This document shows, piece after piece, positions 53,903 to 64,000 of a stretch of 64,000 nucleotides of DNA. Every line of letters begins with the position of its first letter. Positions within the stretch are counted from its first letter, which is position 1. The DNA is taken from NCBI GenBank assembly GCA_030644725.1, contig CP130629.1:4781586-4845585 (forward strand), read 5' to 3'. This DNA is from Candidatus Electrothrix communis (GTDB lineage: Bacteria; Desulfobacterota; Desulfobulbia; Desulfobulbales; Desulfobulbaceae). A model generated the notes under the pieces. The model did no database searches. It was not told the origin of the DNA and was given only the letters and a program-made list of their open reading frames with translations. Both the position numbers and the translations under genes were made by a program.

Positions 53903-54955
53903 ATGATGGATCAGGACCAGTTGAACAGTCTGATTATTGCTGAGTTGCCGATAGCTCTTTTTGTCGTGGATGGGGAATATAAAATCATTGAGTTTAATCT
54001 TGCTGCTGAGAGAGTCACCGGGATGAAACGACAGGAGGTCCTTGGATGCTCCTGTTCAGAGGTGCTCTCCTCTAATCTCTGCGAACATTATTGTCCGCTC
54101 CAGGAAAGCAGGGCAACCGGTGACCCTTGTCTCGACAGAGAGGCAATTATCCAGACTTGTAACGGTGATAAAATCCCTATTATTCTCTCCGGACGTGCAA
54201 TAAGAGAGGACAGCGGGGAACTACTCTGCTGCATAGAAATATTTCGGGATGCGACCGACACCAAGGAGCTTGCAGACCATAAACGTAATCTGATATCTCT
54301 CTTCACCCATGATCTCAAAGCGCCTGTGATGATTACGGGCGGTTTTGTCAATCGTCTCCTGGAAGGCAAGGCCGGGCCGCTGAATGAAAAACAGACCAGT
54401 TATCTTCGAATTATGCAAAAGGAACTGAAGCGTCAGGAAGAATATATTCAGTCCTTCCTGGATTCTTCGAAGATTGAATCCGGTCGGATAGAGCTGGAGC
54501 TCCAGCCTTGTGAGCTTGGGAGTCTGTTGGAGGATATCGTCACCGGATTCAAGGTGCAGGCAGCCTTGAAGCGGATTGACATTGAGCTGGATATTCCGCA
54601 GGAGCTGGCGCAAACCCTTCTTGATAAATTGCATTTCGGTCGGGTGATTTCCAACCTGTTGGATAACGCGATTAAATACTCGCAAAGCGATACCTTGGTG
54701 CAGGTGCGAGTTTGTCAGACCGAGAAGCAGTTCATCTTTGAAGTCAGGGACCAGGGGCCGGGTATTTCCCTACAGAATCAGATTCATATCTTTGAGCATT
54801 ATTTTCGTCCTGCTCAACATTGCTGTGAGCAGGCAAAAGGAAGCGGGTTGGGGCTGGCAGCGGTTAAGGCCATTGTTGAGGCCCATTCGGGTTCTGTCTG
54901 GCTGCGCAGCCTTCCCGGTGAGGGATGTACCTTTTTTGTTTCTCTGCCGAAATGA
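53903..54955 (+). CDS. PAS-domain sensor histidine kinase
   Basis: The start at ATG 53903 follows GAGGAGG by 5 bases; an ATG at 53885 is possible. An N-terminal PAS domain (LPIALFVVDGEYKIIEFNLA) contains a Cys cluster (GCSCSEVLSSNLCEHYCPLQ) that could bind a metal or Fe-S cluster or sense redox. The kinase core follows: H box SLFTHDLKAPVMITGGF, N box VISNLLDNAIKYS, G1 RDQGPGISLQN, G2 KGSGLGLAAVKAI. No membrane segment, so cytosolic. No response regulator is adjacent. Confidence 0.93.
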   Translation: MMDQDQLNSLIIAELPIALFVVDGEYKIIEFNLAAERVTGMKRQEVLGCSCSEVLSSNLCEHYCPLQESRATGDPCLDREAIIQTCNGDKIPIILSGRAIREDSGELLCCIEIFRDATDTKELADHKRNLISLFTHDLKAPVMITGGFVNRLLEGKAGPLNEKQTSYLRIMQKELKRQEEYIQSFLDSSKIESGRIELELQPCELGSLLEDIVTGFKVQAALKRIDIELDIPQELAQTLLDKLHFGRVISNLLDNAIKYSQSDTLVQVRVCQTEKQFIFEVRDQGPGISLQNQIHIFEHYFRPAQHCCEQAKGSGLGLAAVKAIVEAHSGSVWLRSLPGEGCTFFVSLPK

Positions 54956-55016
54956 CCGTTCCTCGTTCCGACAGCGATTCTGATTTGGATAAGAATTTTT
55001 TACAAGGAAACAGCGC

Positions 55017-56171
55017 ATGATGGGTGGGACAGGATACATCCTTGCAGGACGTTTTGTCGACGGTAGCGGTGCCAAGGTACGCCGGAATATTCTGCTGGAG
55101 GTCAAAGGCGGCATTATCATCGCTCTTCAGCCTGCAACAGCTCTCCCTGCTGATGCCGCAGTCGACGATCTCTCGCATTGTACAGTTGTGCCAGCTCTGC
55201 TTGATTGTAGTGTTTCTCTGTTGCAATCCCCCTCTGTGAACGGAGGCAAGGCATCTTTAGCATCTTCAGAAGGAGATGAGGTTTCGGAGCAGGAGGATAT
55301 ACAAGAGGATATGCTGGAACGGCATATTCGCTACTGCTTTGCCCACGGCATCCTGGGGTTGGTTGCCAACGATGAGCATCAGCTTTTGCAAAAGTATCGA
55401 AGAAAGCGTGGGCAATCATACGGAATTGATATCCGAACAGCCCATGATGGGGTAGATGCTGATTTTCTCAGGCTGATCTCTTCACCCGATATTGAAGAGG
55501 AGGCTGGGGGCTCTCTCCAGCTGAATCATCAAAATCTCTGCCGCATTCTTCAGGCCCGAGGAGAAAAAAAGGCGGTTGTGGTGGTCAATGGTCCTCAGCA
55601 GGTGGCCGAGGCATTAGAGGCAGGCTGCGATGCCATTGAACAGGGCTATGGCATGGGCGAGGCTAACCTGAGGGAAATGGCGGAAAAAGGTATCCTGTGG
55701 ATACCCAGTGCAGTGCGGGCCAAAAACGCTCTGGATGCTTCTAGCAGCGGCGGATCGATCTGCTGCCGATTTTCCACCCGCTATGTAGCGCCAGGTGAGC
55801 CGGTTCCCGGCGCAGAGGCCTTTTGGAAAAAGGTCCTTGCGGAACAGCTTGCTCAGCTGAGCCTCGCCCATGAACTGGGCGTGAAAACCGCAGTGGGAAC
55901 CGGTGCAGGCAGTGTGGGTATCCTGCATGGCGAGTCCGTGGTTGATGAGATAAAGCTTTTTATAAAGGCCGGGTATTCGCTGGAGGAGGGCATCCGGTGC
56001 GCCTCGAAAAATGGAGCTGAATTTTTCGGTATAGAGCATGGGCAGCTTGCTGTGGGGCAACGGGCAACTTTTCTCCTCACCAGGGGCACGGCAGGGCAGC
56101 TGCCGAGAAAGCTCTCCTATCTGGAAGGGGTTTATGTGGACGGCCTGCCGAGCCGGGATTATAGGAAATAG
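55017..56171 (+). CDS. Amidohydrolase-fold protein lacking the metal ligands
   Basis: A 384-residue protein with amidohydrolase layout: an N-terminal beta-sandwich strand (AGRFVDGSGAKVRRNILLEV), a barrel, and the C-terminal ASKNGAEFFGIEHGQLAVGQ block. Yet every metal site is changed: VVPALLDCSVSL replaces PGLIDxHxH, VVVVNGPQQ lacks the barrel His, AIEQGYG replaces IEHG, and VGTGAGSVG replaces GTDAG. I infer a non-hydrolytic binding or scaffolding protein. The start is ATG 55017 or 55020. It lies in line behind the histidine kinase, 61 bp away. Confidence 0.8.
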   Translation: MMGGTGYILAGRFVDGSGAKVRRNILLEVKGGIIIALQPATALPADAAVDDLSHCTVVPALLDCSVSLLQSPSVNGGKASLASSEGDEVSEQEDIQEDMLERHIRYCFAHGILGLVANDEHQLLQKYRRKRGQSYGIDIRTAHDGVDADFLRLISSPDIEEEAGGSLQLNHQNLCRILQARGEKKAVVVVNGPQQVAEALEAGCDAIEQGYGMGEANLREMAEKGILWIPSAVRAKNALDASSSGGSICCRFSTRYVAPGEPVPGAEAFWKKVLAEQLAQLSLAHELGVKTAVGTGAGSVGILHGESVVDEIKLFIKAGYSLEEGIRCASKNGAEFFGIEHGQLAVGQRATFLLTRGTAGQLPRKLSYLEGVYVDGLPSRDYRK

Positions 56172-56350
56172 GTTGTTCGATAAACCCATGAATATGAAGT
56201 TGTTGGGTGCCGACCCTTGCAATAAGGCGAATACCTCATTTGGGATGGGTAAATCACCCGAGTTCCTCGGGCAGCTGTCCTGAGGAGGCGGTAAAACGGA
56301 CAGGCACCTCCCAGGTCTTTTACCAAAAAAAGGATTATTTTAGGAATCCC

Positions 56351-59300
56351 TTATCGTTCCTCCCCGCGTCCCTGCACCACGATCTCTTTGCTGAAGCTGT
56401 ACGGCCTGCGGGCAATACCACCGCCGTTGATGAGCGTCAGGGTGACCGTATAGGTGCCGGGCTTTTGAAAGAGATGGCTGACTGTTGCCCCTTTGGCCTT
56501 GCCCTTATCACCAAAATCCCAATGATAAGTCCAGTTTCCCAGCCCCTTGCCCAGTTTCGCCTGAAACAACACCTCATCTCGGGCACCGCCGCTGAAGATC
56601 TGTTCCGGTCTGTGGATAATCTCCACCTCCGGTAAAGGTAGGACAGTCACAGCAATTTTCTTCTCGACTGCACGACAAACTAATTTCCCATCTCCATTCC
56701 CATCCCCAGCTTTGTTTCTGCTTTGTAAACGAACTGTATACCTGCCCGGCTGACTGTAGACATGATGGAAGATAGGGCTATCAACAGCTACCCCGTCTCC
56801 GCTCTCCCAGCTGAACAGCGGCTGCATACCGGTATTATCCAACAGCCGGGGCGTGATGCTCACATCCTCATTGGCAAGAACCGTCAGTTGCTCTGGGAGA
56901 ATAAGCTCGGGTAGACTGAGTACCTGCACAATCTGCGACGGGCCAGGCCGACCGTCCACCATGGTATGGATTTCCCGCACACCCGCCTGCGTAAATTGTA
57001 CGGCCACCTCATATCCTTGCCTGTTTAGCCCATTGCCGAAATCCCAATGTACTTGCCCTACCTGCGTTATCTGGTTGGTCTGATCAGTCAGGGTGTAACT
57101 GATAGCCTGATTGACACAGACCTGTTTCGGTCCCTGCATCTGCATTACCGGCTGATCAACAACAAAAACAGGCAACTCAACCTGAGCCTTGCTACAAGTA
57201 AGACCGGCATCATCCTCCACTGTCAGGCGGATAAGATACTGGCCCGGCTCCTTGAAGCTATGATCAACAAACCAGCCTTCCCCCTGCTGACCATCGCCGA
57301 AATCCCAATGCAGTTTCTTGACCACCCCGTCCTCATCCCTGCTCTCGGCAGCAGAAAAACGGAGCAGCGTATTGGGCAGCACGGTCTGCGGGGTTTCAAA
57401 ATTCATGGCCTTCCCGGCTACGCTCCAACGGATGCGGGGGACAGGCGGTTGATTGATCTTGATTTCCTGGCTGCTCTCCGAGCTGCTGCACACCGTGTTC
57501 TCCGGCATGTCGGCCTTGAGACGCACAGTATAACGTCCTGGCCTACCATAGCTGTGTTTAGCCGAGACACCACTGTCAGTGCTACCGGTGGTGCTGTCGC
57601 CGAAATCCCAGCTGTATCGGGTCGCTTTTTCATTAACCGCTGCCGATTCCGAGGCATCAAAGGTCAGAGCCTCGCCGATGCAGCCGTTGCCCGCGCTGAA
57701 ATCTGCCCGTGGCGCGGCAAGAACCTGTACCTTGCGCTCATCATCGGCCTGATTATCGCATCTGCCCGACTCAGGCGTTTCGACGGTCAATCTGGCCAGA
57801 TACAGGCCCGGCTCTTTATAGATATGATTGGTCGTGGCTCCCACACCCGAGCTGCCGTCGCCGAAATTCCACACATAGTTGGTAATGGGCCGCTCGCCGC
57901 CGCTTGAGGTTGTGCCGTCAAAGGCCACCGGCGTATTGCTGCATACCTGGATGTCCTTTCCAGCCCTGGCTATGGGTGCGGCAATGAGCTGAATATTCTT
58001 CCGCGCCTGTCCTGTGTTGCACTCCAAACCAGAATCATCAAACACGGTCAGATCGATGGGATAATCGCCTGCCTTGTCATAGACCCGAATCGGGCTTGCG
58101 CCTTCCACCTGCTGGCCGTCACCGAGATCCCAGACATAGCGCAGTAATCCGCCTTCTGGATCACGGGAGGGCGAGCCGTCAAACAGAACATGCTCGCCTA
58201 CGCAGAATAGCTCCCCGTCCGTCCCGATCACCGCTTGTGGCGGACCATTAATCTGCACAGTAACCTGCTTAAAATCGTGGCTATTTCCCAGCCCTGTATT
58301 ATCATCCACCTGCAAGCGAACCGGATAAAAACCAGGAGCGGCAAACTGATGACTGACAGTCATACCTTTGCCCGTGCTCTTATCACCGAAATCCCAATGA
58401 TAGGTAAGCGAGTCCTGATCCGGGTCGGTGCTGGCTGAGCCGTCAAACTGCACGAACTGCTCGCAGGTGCGGACATCCTTGCCCGGTTCCGCCCGAGGCG
58501 GATAATTAACCGCTACGGTCTGCCGGGTTATGGCGATGTTATTGGCTGCGCCGCTGTTGTCCTGTACCGTGAGCACAGCCTGAAAGCGACCCGGTTGGGC
58601 ATAGACATGCTTGATCTGCCTGCCTTGGCCCCTGCTATTGTCCCCGAACTCCCACGTATAGCTCATGATATTGTCGTCCGCATCAACCGAGCCCGTGGCA
58701 TCAAGCAGAATTTCCTTACCCGGTTCGACCCGAGGCAGAACCTGCATCCGAGCAATAGGCGGGCTGTTGACGGTTACGGTCAAGTAGTCGCTATGCTTTG
58801 CGCCGTCATTATCAACAACAATCAGGCCGACCTGATATTGGCCAGGGTGCTCAAAACGATGAGAGAACTTTTCGACCTTGTACTGCTGGCCCTGTATCTG
58901 CCAAAGAAAAGAGCTGATTGAACCATCCTGGTCCAGAGAACGGCTGCCGTCAAAATGGACAATGCCACCCGGTGCAATGATCTGATCCGACCCGGCATCA
59001 GCCAACGGCGGTGCGTTGACCCTGATTTCCTGTTGTACAGCCTGCATTGCGCTGTCAGTTCCTGAAGCGTCTGTTACCTGGAGTTGCACAGTATATGTAC
59101 CCGGCAGAGGATAGACATGCTCGACCGTCACACCCTTACCTTTGCTCCCATCACCGAAATTCCACCCATAATATACAATGGCATCATCTGCATCGCTGGA
59201 CATGGACGCATCAAAAACAACCTGACTGGTATTGACGACCTCCGGCATGGTGATCACCGGCACGGGCGGCGCATTGATTCGCACGGTCTGTTCGCTGAAT

Positions 59301-61207
59301 TGATTAGCATTGCTGACCCCGGAGTCATCCGCAGCAATCAGTCGAACTGTGTAGAGGCCCGGTTCTGCGTAGGTGTGCCTGACCTGTTCGTTCTGCCCTG
59401 TTGTACCGTCGCCGAAATTCCATCTATATACGCTGATGTCGCCGTCCGCATCACGGGATTTTTCCGCGCTGAAGCTGACCGGAACACCGGCAGCGGCAAC
59501 CGAAGCCGAGGCGGTAATGACCGGTTCAGGCGCGGCATTGATGACAATCGTGCCCACCGCCTCATTGGTACCATTGCTGAGACCGGAGTCATCCCGTACT
59601 TGCAAACGAACCGTGTAAACGCCGGGCTGCTGCCAGACATGTTTAACAACTTTCCCTGTTCCTTGTTCGCCTTGTTCGCCAAAATCCCAGGTGTAGGTTG
59701 TGATTGTGCCGTCGCTGTCCAAGGATTCTCCGGCATCCAGGAGCACTTCCTCGCCCGGTGCTGCCACCTGTTTGAAGATGAATTTTGCCAAGGGCGCAGT
59801 GTTGATCAGAATGCTGTGGTCGGCCTGATCCGTGGTACATAAACCCGGTCCGTCATCTTCCACAAGCAATCGTACCTGATACAAACCGGGACGGGCAAAA
59901 CGTTGCTCTATCACCGGGCCGTTATCTTCCCGATCATTAAAGAAATTCCAGCGGTGACGAATTGTTTTTCCATCCAGGTCAACGGATGCGCTGCCGTCAA
60001 AGCGCACCTTTTCGCCGGGAGCGGCACTGGTCGGGGCAGTAATATATGCCTTGGGCGGGGCATTGATTATCACCGGAACCTCCAGGCCAGCCTGATTCGC
60101 GACAAAACCGGAATCGTCCTCCACCGTAAGAGCAACCGTGTACTTGCCCGGCTGCTGGAAATCATGGGTAATTCTGCTGCCTGTGGTTGTGCTGCCGTCG
60201 GGAAAATGCCATTGAAAAACAAGCTGATCATCATCCTTGTCCACAGAGCCGGAGGCATCCAATACGACTGAGTTGCAAGCAGACAGCGGCGTAACCGTGA
60301 CTTTCGGTTCCGGGACATGGTTAGCAGGAGCAAGAAATGGGGGTAATTCCAAGGGGATTACCTTCCCCTGATCATCCTCCAGCCAGAGCTGGACATAGTT
60401 CACCTTGGCTGAAGACAGTACCACAGCAACGGTCTGGCCTCTCTCGCCCTCAAGAAGCTTTATTTCACTATATTTTATACTCTTGTCGCCTGATTCTGCG
60501 AGAGAGACCTTTGGCCGCAGCGGAGATGAAAAATGAATATGTCCGCCCAAATTAGCTGCATCAGCGTCAAAATTAGTGATTTTGAGAGAACGACTTGCAG
60601 CGGGCACCATAAAGCGGATTTCAGTGGCCAAGGAGGGCGCATCCGGCACTTGCACATTGACTGCCGGAGAAAAAAGACGGAGACCGGGAATCGCGGTGTT
60701 ATTTTTTTCATCCGCTGAAATGAACACCTGAAACTTGTTACTGCCGGGACCGACAATGCCGTCCACAATAAGCTGAAACAAAATTCGCCCATCCGAGGGG
60801 AGCGGGAGCCTGCCCGCCGCCGGATAAAGCGCGGCAATGCTGCGCCAGCGGCTATCATACAACGGATTCTCGCCCAGCTCCAGCGCGGCCAAGGGTGGTT
60901 GTTGCGGTAACGATTCTTCGATCCTCCGCAAGTTTTGCTTGATATCCCGGCCACCGTACACCAGATAACGCGTCTTGGACTCCTTATAACCAAGATCAAG
61001 GGTGCCGCCGAAATCAGCGTCAAAAATGCGGACAAAGAGTTTATCGTTATAACCGCTGTCTATGGAAAAAAAGAAGACAAAACGCTGGAAGTTCTCCTCC
61101 GTGACTTCCGGGCCGGTGGTGATGAAGAAGTTTTGTTTTTCTGCTGCTGATGCATTGGCATTGCCTGCGAGCAGTATCAAGAAGATAAGAAGAAAAAGGT
61201 TTTTCAT
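56351..61207 (-). CDS. Giant exported protein with about 15 PKD domains
   Basis: The 1618-residue protein starts with a signal peptide ([20 protein letters not shown]). Residues 25 to about 310 form a unique N-terminal region without known motif. From there to the end are about 15 PKD-type beta-sandwich repeats, each marked by W(D/N)FGDG or a variant ([33 protein letters not shown]) and a HxYxxPGxYxVxLxV strand. PKD arrays form extended surface stalks for adhesion or polysaccharide binding. No LPxTG, membrane anchor or PEP-CTERM is seen, so it may be secreted or periplasmic. The start overlaps the hybrid kinase by ATGA. Confidence 0.92.
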   Translation of the reverse strand: MKNLFLLIFLILLAGNANASAAEKQNFFITTGPEVTEENFQRFVFFFSIDSGYNDKLFVRIFDADFGGTLDLGYKESKTRYLVYGGRDIKQNLRRIEESLPQQPPLAALELGENPLYDSRWRSIAALYPAAGRLPLPSDGRILFQLIVDGIVGPGSNKFQVFISADEKNNTAIPGLRLFSPAVNVQVPDAPSLATEIRFMVPAASRSLKITNFDADAANLGGHIHFSSPLRPKVSLAESGDKSIKYSEIKLLEGERGQTVAVVLSSAKVNYVQLWLEDDQGKVIPLELPPFLAPANHVPEPKVTVTPLSACNSVVLDASGSVDKDDDQLVFQWHFPDGSTTTGSRITHDFQQPGKYTVALTVEDDSGFVANQAGLEVPVIINAPPKAYITAPTSAAPGEKVRFDGSASVDLDGKTIRHRWNFFNDREDNGPVIEQRFARPGLYQVRLLVEDDGPGLCTTDQADHSILINTAPLAKFIFKQVAAPGEEVLLDAGESLDSDGTITTYTWDFGEQGEQGTGKVVKHVWQQPGVYTVRLQVRDDSGLSNGTNEAVGTIVINAAPEPVITASASVAAAGVPVSFSAEKSRDADGDISVYRWNFGDGTTGQNEQVRHTYAEPGLYTVRLIAADDSGVSNANQFSEQTVRINAPPVPVITMPEVVNTSQVVFDASMSSDADDAIVYYGWNFGDGSKGKGVTVEHVYPLPGTYTVQLQVTDASGTDSAMQAVQQEIRVNAPPLADAGSDQIIAPGGIVHFDGSRSLDQDGSISSFLWQIQGQQYKVEKFSHRFEHPGQYQVGLIVVDNDGAKHSDYLTVTVNSPPIARMQVLPRVEPGKEILLDATGSVDADDNIMSYTWEFGDNSRGQGRQIKHVYAQPGRFQAVLTVQDNSGAANNIAITRQTVAVNYPPRAEPGKDVRTCEQFVQFDGSASTDPDQDSLTYHWDFGDKSTGKGMTVSHQFAAPGFYPVRLQVDDNTGLGNSHDFKQVTVQINGPPQAVIGTDGELFCVGEHVLFDGSPSRDPEGGLLRYVWDLGDGQQVEGASPIRVYDKAGDYPIDLTVFDDSGLECNTGQARKNIQLIAAPIARAGKDIQVCSNTPVAFDGTTSSGGERPITNYVWNFGDGSSGVGATTNHIYKEPGLYLARLTVETPESGRCDNQADDERKVQVLAAPRADFSAGNGCIGEALTFDASESAAVNEKATRYSWDFGDSTTGSTDSGVSAKHSYGRPGRYTVRLKADMPENTVCSSSESSQEIKINQPPVPRIRWSVAGKAMNFETPQTVLPNTLLRFSAAESRDEDGVVKKLHWDFGDGQQGEGWFVDHSFKEPGQYLIRLTVEDDAGLTCSKAQVELPVFVVDQPVMQMQGPKQVCVNQAISYTLTDQTNQITQVGQVHWDFGNGLNRQGYEVAVQFTQAGVREIHTMVDGRPGPSQIVQVLSLPELILPEQLTVLANEDVSITPRLLDNTGMQPLFSWESGDGVAVDSPIFHHVYSQPGRYTVRLQSRNKAGDGNGDGKLVCRAVEKKIAVTVLPLPEVEIIHRPEQIFSGGARDEVLFQAKLGKGLGNWTYHWDFGDKGKAKGATVSHLFQKPGTYTVTLTLINGGGIARRPYSFSKEIVVQGRGEER

Positions 61208-63843
61208 AATTCGATACGTTCTGCTGATTGCTTATGTTCACCCACCGAAGCCACCACCCGCTGAAACGCGGCCTTGGCAAAGGGCTTTTCAAGAAAATCG
61301 TTCATCCCCGCCTCTGTACAATTTTGTCGGTCTTCCGCTGCCACATTGGCGGTTATGGCGACGATCTGCGGCTGCTGATCAGCGGCGATTTCTGCTCGGA
61401 TGCGCCGGGTCGCTTCCAGCCCATCCATTACCGGCATATTGACATCCATCAAGACCAGATCATAGGATGTTTCGTGTACTGCCTGAAGGGCCTCTGCACC
61501 GTTATTGACAAAATCGGCCGATTGATCAATTTTTTTAAGAAAGGCGCGGATTAGCATCTGATTTCCTCGGTTATCGTCAGCAACCAGAATACGCAGCGTA
61601 GTACCAGGACCGGTTTCGAAGGCCTCATTCTGTTGCTCCACCTGACAGGATATACCAGCAGAACAGCATTGTTGTTGACAGGTCAGGGCCTGCATAAGCG
61701 CTTTCATGGTCAGAGGCTTATTAAGCATAACCGGGTCGATTCCAGAGGGCAGGAAGCGTTCATACTCCCCGCGCACAGAAGAGGCAAGCAGGATGGGCGG
61801 CTTCGGAAGGGTACTGATAAGCTGTTTCAGCCGCTCCTGTGCCTCAGCATCAAGCCGGTCAAGAGCCGCATCATCAACCAGCAGTCGTTCAGGACGTACC
61901 GGGAAGCTTTCCCGGTGAAAATGCTCAACCGAGAGAGACAGGGTATGCAGGCCGAGAAACTGCAAGGGCTTACAAAGAGCACGCTCCAGAGACGGATTAC
62001 TGATCAGCAGCAGGATGGACTGACCGGAAAATGTCGATGCAGGCAGATTCAGCCATTCTGTCGGCTGGTTGTCCGCAATCTGCAAAGGAACCGTAAAGGA
62101 AAAACAGGCACCTTTACCCGGTTCGCTTTCCACCCGGATGCTGCCACCCATCAGCTCGGTCAGCTGGGCGCAGATGCTCAGACCAAGGCCAGTGCCGCCG
62201 TATTTGCGGCTGGTTGAGGATTCAGCCTGGCTAAAGGAACGGAAAAGTTTCCTGATATTTTCCTCAGCAATGCCGATACCGGTGTCGCGAACGCTGTAGA
62301 TCAGCATATCCTTGCCTTCATCTGCACAGACCGAAACCACCACTTCTCCTTGGTCCGTGAATTTCAAGCTATTGCCCACCAGGTTAAGGAGCACCTGCTC
62401 AATGCGGGCGGAATCGCCGATGATCCGACCGGGAAGACGGAGATCAATGTCAGCAATCAGTTCGACCCCCTTTTCTCCGGCCTTGGGACTCATCAGGGTC
62501 AAGACCTTTTCCACGCTGCTACGGAGCAGGAACGGACGCTCCTCCAACTCCATTTTCCCCGCCTCAATCTTGCTGAAGTCAAGAATATCATTGACCAGAC
62601 GGATCAAACTGTTGCCGCAGGCATGGATGATTGATGCAAAGTTGTACTGCTCTTTATTCAGCTCAGTGTCCAGCAAGATTTCGGTCATACCGATGATGCC
62701 GTTCATAGGGGTCCGGATTTCGTGACTCATGAAGGCAAGGAACTGAGCCTTTGCCTGTGTAGCTTCTTCTGCTGCCTCCTTGGCCTCGCACCAGGCGTTT
62801 TCCGCCCGAATAATGAAGCGGAAAAAAAACCAGGAAAAAAGCACGGAGAACACAATACTAAGGAGAAGAGAAATACCGATATTGAGCAAAAGATCATACC
62901 GGGCCTCCCGGACCAAGGCATAGGAAGTATCGCGACGCCCGACCAATACCGCCGCAAAATTCACGGACTTTGCTACATTATAGTTCCCCACATAGCTTGT
63001 TCCGATATAATCAAAGGGTTCCAGCTTCGAGACTCTGGCCAAGGCGGTGTGGCGGAGACTGGCGGCAATATCATTGACTAAAGGATATGGAAGCCGATTT
63101 CCGAGCTTAAACGGAGCCTTGCTGTTGGCATAGAGAACCGTGCCCTGGGCATCGATAATATAAATTTCTGCGAACTGATTTTCCATCCCCAAGTTTGCGC
63201 CTTGGCCGATTCTTGTCAGGATGTCGGATATCCGGAAAATGCAACGCACCTGTACTGTATGCCCGGAAGGATCAATAACGGATAAATCCATGGGCAGAAA
63301 AACCTCGGTACGGAGGTCTATCCGGATAAAGACCGGTGCGCAGATTGCCGTCCCTCCTACCTTGCGGGGAGTACAGGGTTCGGTCAACATTCTGCCGACC
63401 CCGTCCGCATCATCAGCAGACAATCGAGCGATTTCTTCATCTTTCAGGAGATAAAGAGGCACCCCATCGCGATGCAGCACCACTGCCAACATGTCCTCCG
63501 ACTGATGAAACAAAGTATTCAGCAGACTGTCGCGCTCCATTGAATCCGCGTTATCGGTAAGGATATGGGCAAGCTGGTCAAGGTTTACCTTCCAGGTCAA
63601 CGTGTTGACCTGATTAATCTGAAGAGTGATCTGTTTGGCAAGAAGAGAAAACTCATTATTGAGTGAGCTGGTGAGCTGATCCTCCACATTGCGCAGCAGC
63701 TTCCAGGTAACAATACTGTAGGGGAGGATGCCGACCAGCAAGAAAGAAAGAAGAAAGGCGTTGAAGAGCACTTTCCTGTTAAAGCGAGATAATCGCCTGG
63801 AAGACGATTCCGGCGGAGAAATAAAAGATTTGGGCATTTTCAT
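61204..63843 (-). CDS. Membrane hybrid sensor histidine kinase with C-terminal receiver
   Basis: 879 residues. A membrane helix ([20 protein letters not shown]) and a second ([20 protein letters not shown]) bracket a periplasmic sensor of about 280 residues, probably double-Cache ([20 protein letters not shown]). Then come the H box [17 protein letters not shown] box [15 protein letters not shown]1 [11 protein letters not shown] and G2 [14 protein letters not shown] receiver-like module without a clear phospho-Asp site ([16 protein letters not shown]) precedes a full receiver ([45 protein letters not shown]). It overlaps its neighbours by 4 bp on both sides, so all three genes are co-translated. 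Confidence 0.93.
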   Translation of the reverse strand: MKMPKSFISPPESSSRRLSRFNRKVLFNAFLLSFLLVGILPYSIVTWKLLRNVEDQLTSSLNNEFSLLAKQITLQINQVNTLTWKVNLDQLAHILTDNADSMERDSLLNTLFHQSEDMLAVVLHRDGVPLYLLKDEEIARLSADDADGVGRMLTEPCTPRKVGGTAICAPVFIRIDLRTEVFLPMDLSVIDPSGHTVQVRCIFRISDILTRIGQGANLGMENQFAEIYIIDAQGTVLYANSKAPFKLGNRLPYPLVNDIAASLRHTALARVSKLEPFDYIGTSYVGNYNVAKSVNFAAVLVGRRDTSYALVREARYDLLLNIGISLLLSIVFSVLFSWFFFRFIIRAENAWCEAKEAAEEATQAKAQFLAFMSHEIRTPMNGIIGMTEILLDTELNKEQYNFASIIHACGNSLIRLVNDILDFSKIEAGKMELEERPFLLRSSVEKVLTLMSPKAGEKGVELIADIDLRLPGRIIGDSARIEQVLLNLVGNSLKFTDQGEVVVSVCADEGKDMLIYSVRDTGIGIAEENIRKLFRSFSQAESSTSRKYGGTGLGLSICAQLTELMGGSIRVESEPGKGACFSFTVPLQIADNQPTEWLNLPASTFSGQSILLLISNPSLERALCKPLQFLGLHTLSLSVEHFHRESFPVRPERLLVDDAALDRLDAEAQERLKQLISTLPKPPILLASSVRGEYERFLPSGIDPVMLNKPLTMKALMQALTCQQQCCSAGISCQVEQQNEAFETGPGTTLRILVADDNRGNQMLIRAFLKKIDQSADFVNNGAEALQAVHETSYDLVLMDVNMPVMDGLEATRRIRAEIAADQQPQIVAITANVAAEDRQNCTEAGMNDFLEKPFAKAAFQRVVASVGEHKQSAERIEL

Positions 63844-64000
63844 TCTCTCATACCCTCAACATCCTCAGCAGAATATTCAGCAGTATTACCGAGCATGTCC
63901 TGCACCCAAATTTTTCGCATCTTCACTGTCCCGGCCACGCCGGATAGAACAAAGACGCTGCCTGTAAAATCGGAATCGTCCTCTCCTGAGCGTTTGAGAA
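63840..64000 (-). CDS. 3' end of an uncharacterised gene, partial
   Basis: A minus-strand frame enters from the window edge and reads [20 protein letters not shown] then [20 protein letters not shown], ending MRE and TGA at 63840. The stop overlaps the hybrid kinase ATG (ATGA). The 53 visible residues look like beta strands of a secreted or periplasmic domain; no family is recognised. It is the first visible gene of the operon with the hybrid kinase and the PKD protein. Confidence 0.65.
   Translation of the reverse strand, partial: LKRSGEDDSDFTGSVFVLSGVAGTVKMRKIWVQDMLGNTAEYSAEDVEGMRE

Noticed and set aside
56351..60300. Long plus-strand frames opposite the PKD gene (for example 57047-57907, 59084-59842)
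   Set aside because: They are shadows of a GC-rich repetitive coding region; their codons mirror the PKD repeats and have no ribosome binding sites.
1..64000. CRISPR arrays, rRNA operons, prophage structural genes, riboswitches
   Set aside because: No regularly spaced direct repeats, rRNA sequence, capsid, tail or terminase genes, or recognisable riboswitch cores were seen on either strand.

Overview
The window looks like chromosomal DNA of a Gram-negative, anaerobic, sulfate-reducer-type bacterium of the Desulfobacterota. My best guess is the order Desulfobulbales, possibly a cable-bacterium relative with a heavy IS load. The signs are the compact ffh-rpsP-khpA-rimM-trmD-(SPOUT methyltransferase)-rplS-rnhB operon, a long-form HisG, an orphan FmdE-like protein, a PurD-PurE fusion, two tandem GlgC proteins, Tat- and Sec-exported periplasmic proteins and hybrid histidine kinases. 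This placement is inference from gene content; no 16S gene is present.

Layout. 0-4.6 kb: mobile DNA. The 5' edge of a dispersed repeat-family gene is followed by an ISKra4-like IS (9-bp target duplication) that splits a small HEPN-like gene, then an IS66-like transposase. 4.7-15 kb: mostly housekeeping genes (gatC, fmdE-like, engB, hisG, hisI, a slyD-like PPIase, mazG, a purD-purE fusion, tsaC) plus periplasmic proteins. 15-23 kb: a decay zone with a truncated NGG-amidotransferase gene, a frameshifted DUF2326 (ABC-3C type) gene, a second copy of the repeat-family gene carrying a 43-bp fold-back palindrome, and a DUF6399-type transposon itself split by a second ISKra4-like copy. 23-26 kb: a toxin-antitoxin island (hicAB, a higB remnant with higA, an orphan XRE gene, phd-PIN) with an imperfect palindromic repeat just behind each module. 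26-42.4 kb: core genes (rpsU, a xer recombinase, a DHH phosphoesterase, two glgC, tRNA-Arg, uxs, gmd, a Tat-exported FAD oxidoreductase, the ribosome/SRP operon, fabD). 43-48.2 kb: a small integron-type cassette array without an integrase in view. Its two attC sites satisfy the cassette pairing rule, and two of its three cassettes are each broken by the same IS. 48.5-64 kb: a HAD hydrolase, an NrfJ-like OB-fold protein, a ferritin-like protein, mutL, a PAS histidine kinase, an amidohydrolase-fold protein without metal ligands, and a minus-strand operon of an unknown gene, a hybrid histidine kinase and a 1618-residue protein with about 15 PKD domains.

How it fits together. The core blocks are translationally tight operons with no frameshifts. 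The accessory blocks (0-4.6, 15-25.8 and 42.5-48.2 kb) hold nested insertions and many genes broken at homopolymer runs. The strongest novel signal is the cassette array at 43-48.2 kb. All three cassette starts match the outer box of their own attC site, so the cassette borders are known to the base, and both IS insertions can be removed in silico to restore intact genes.
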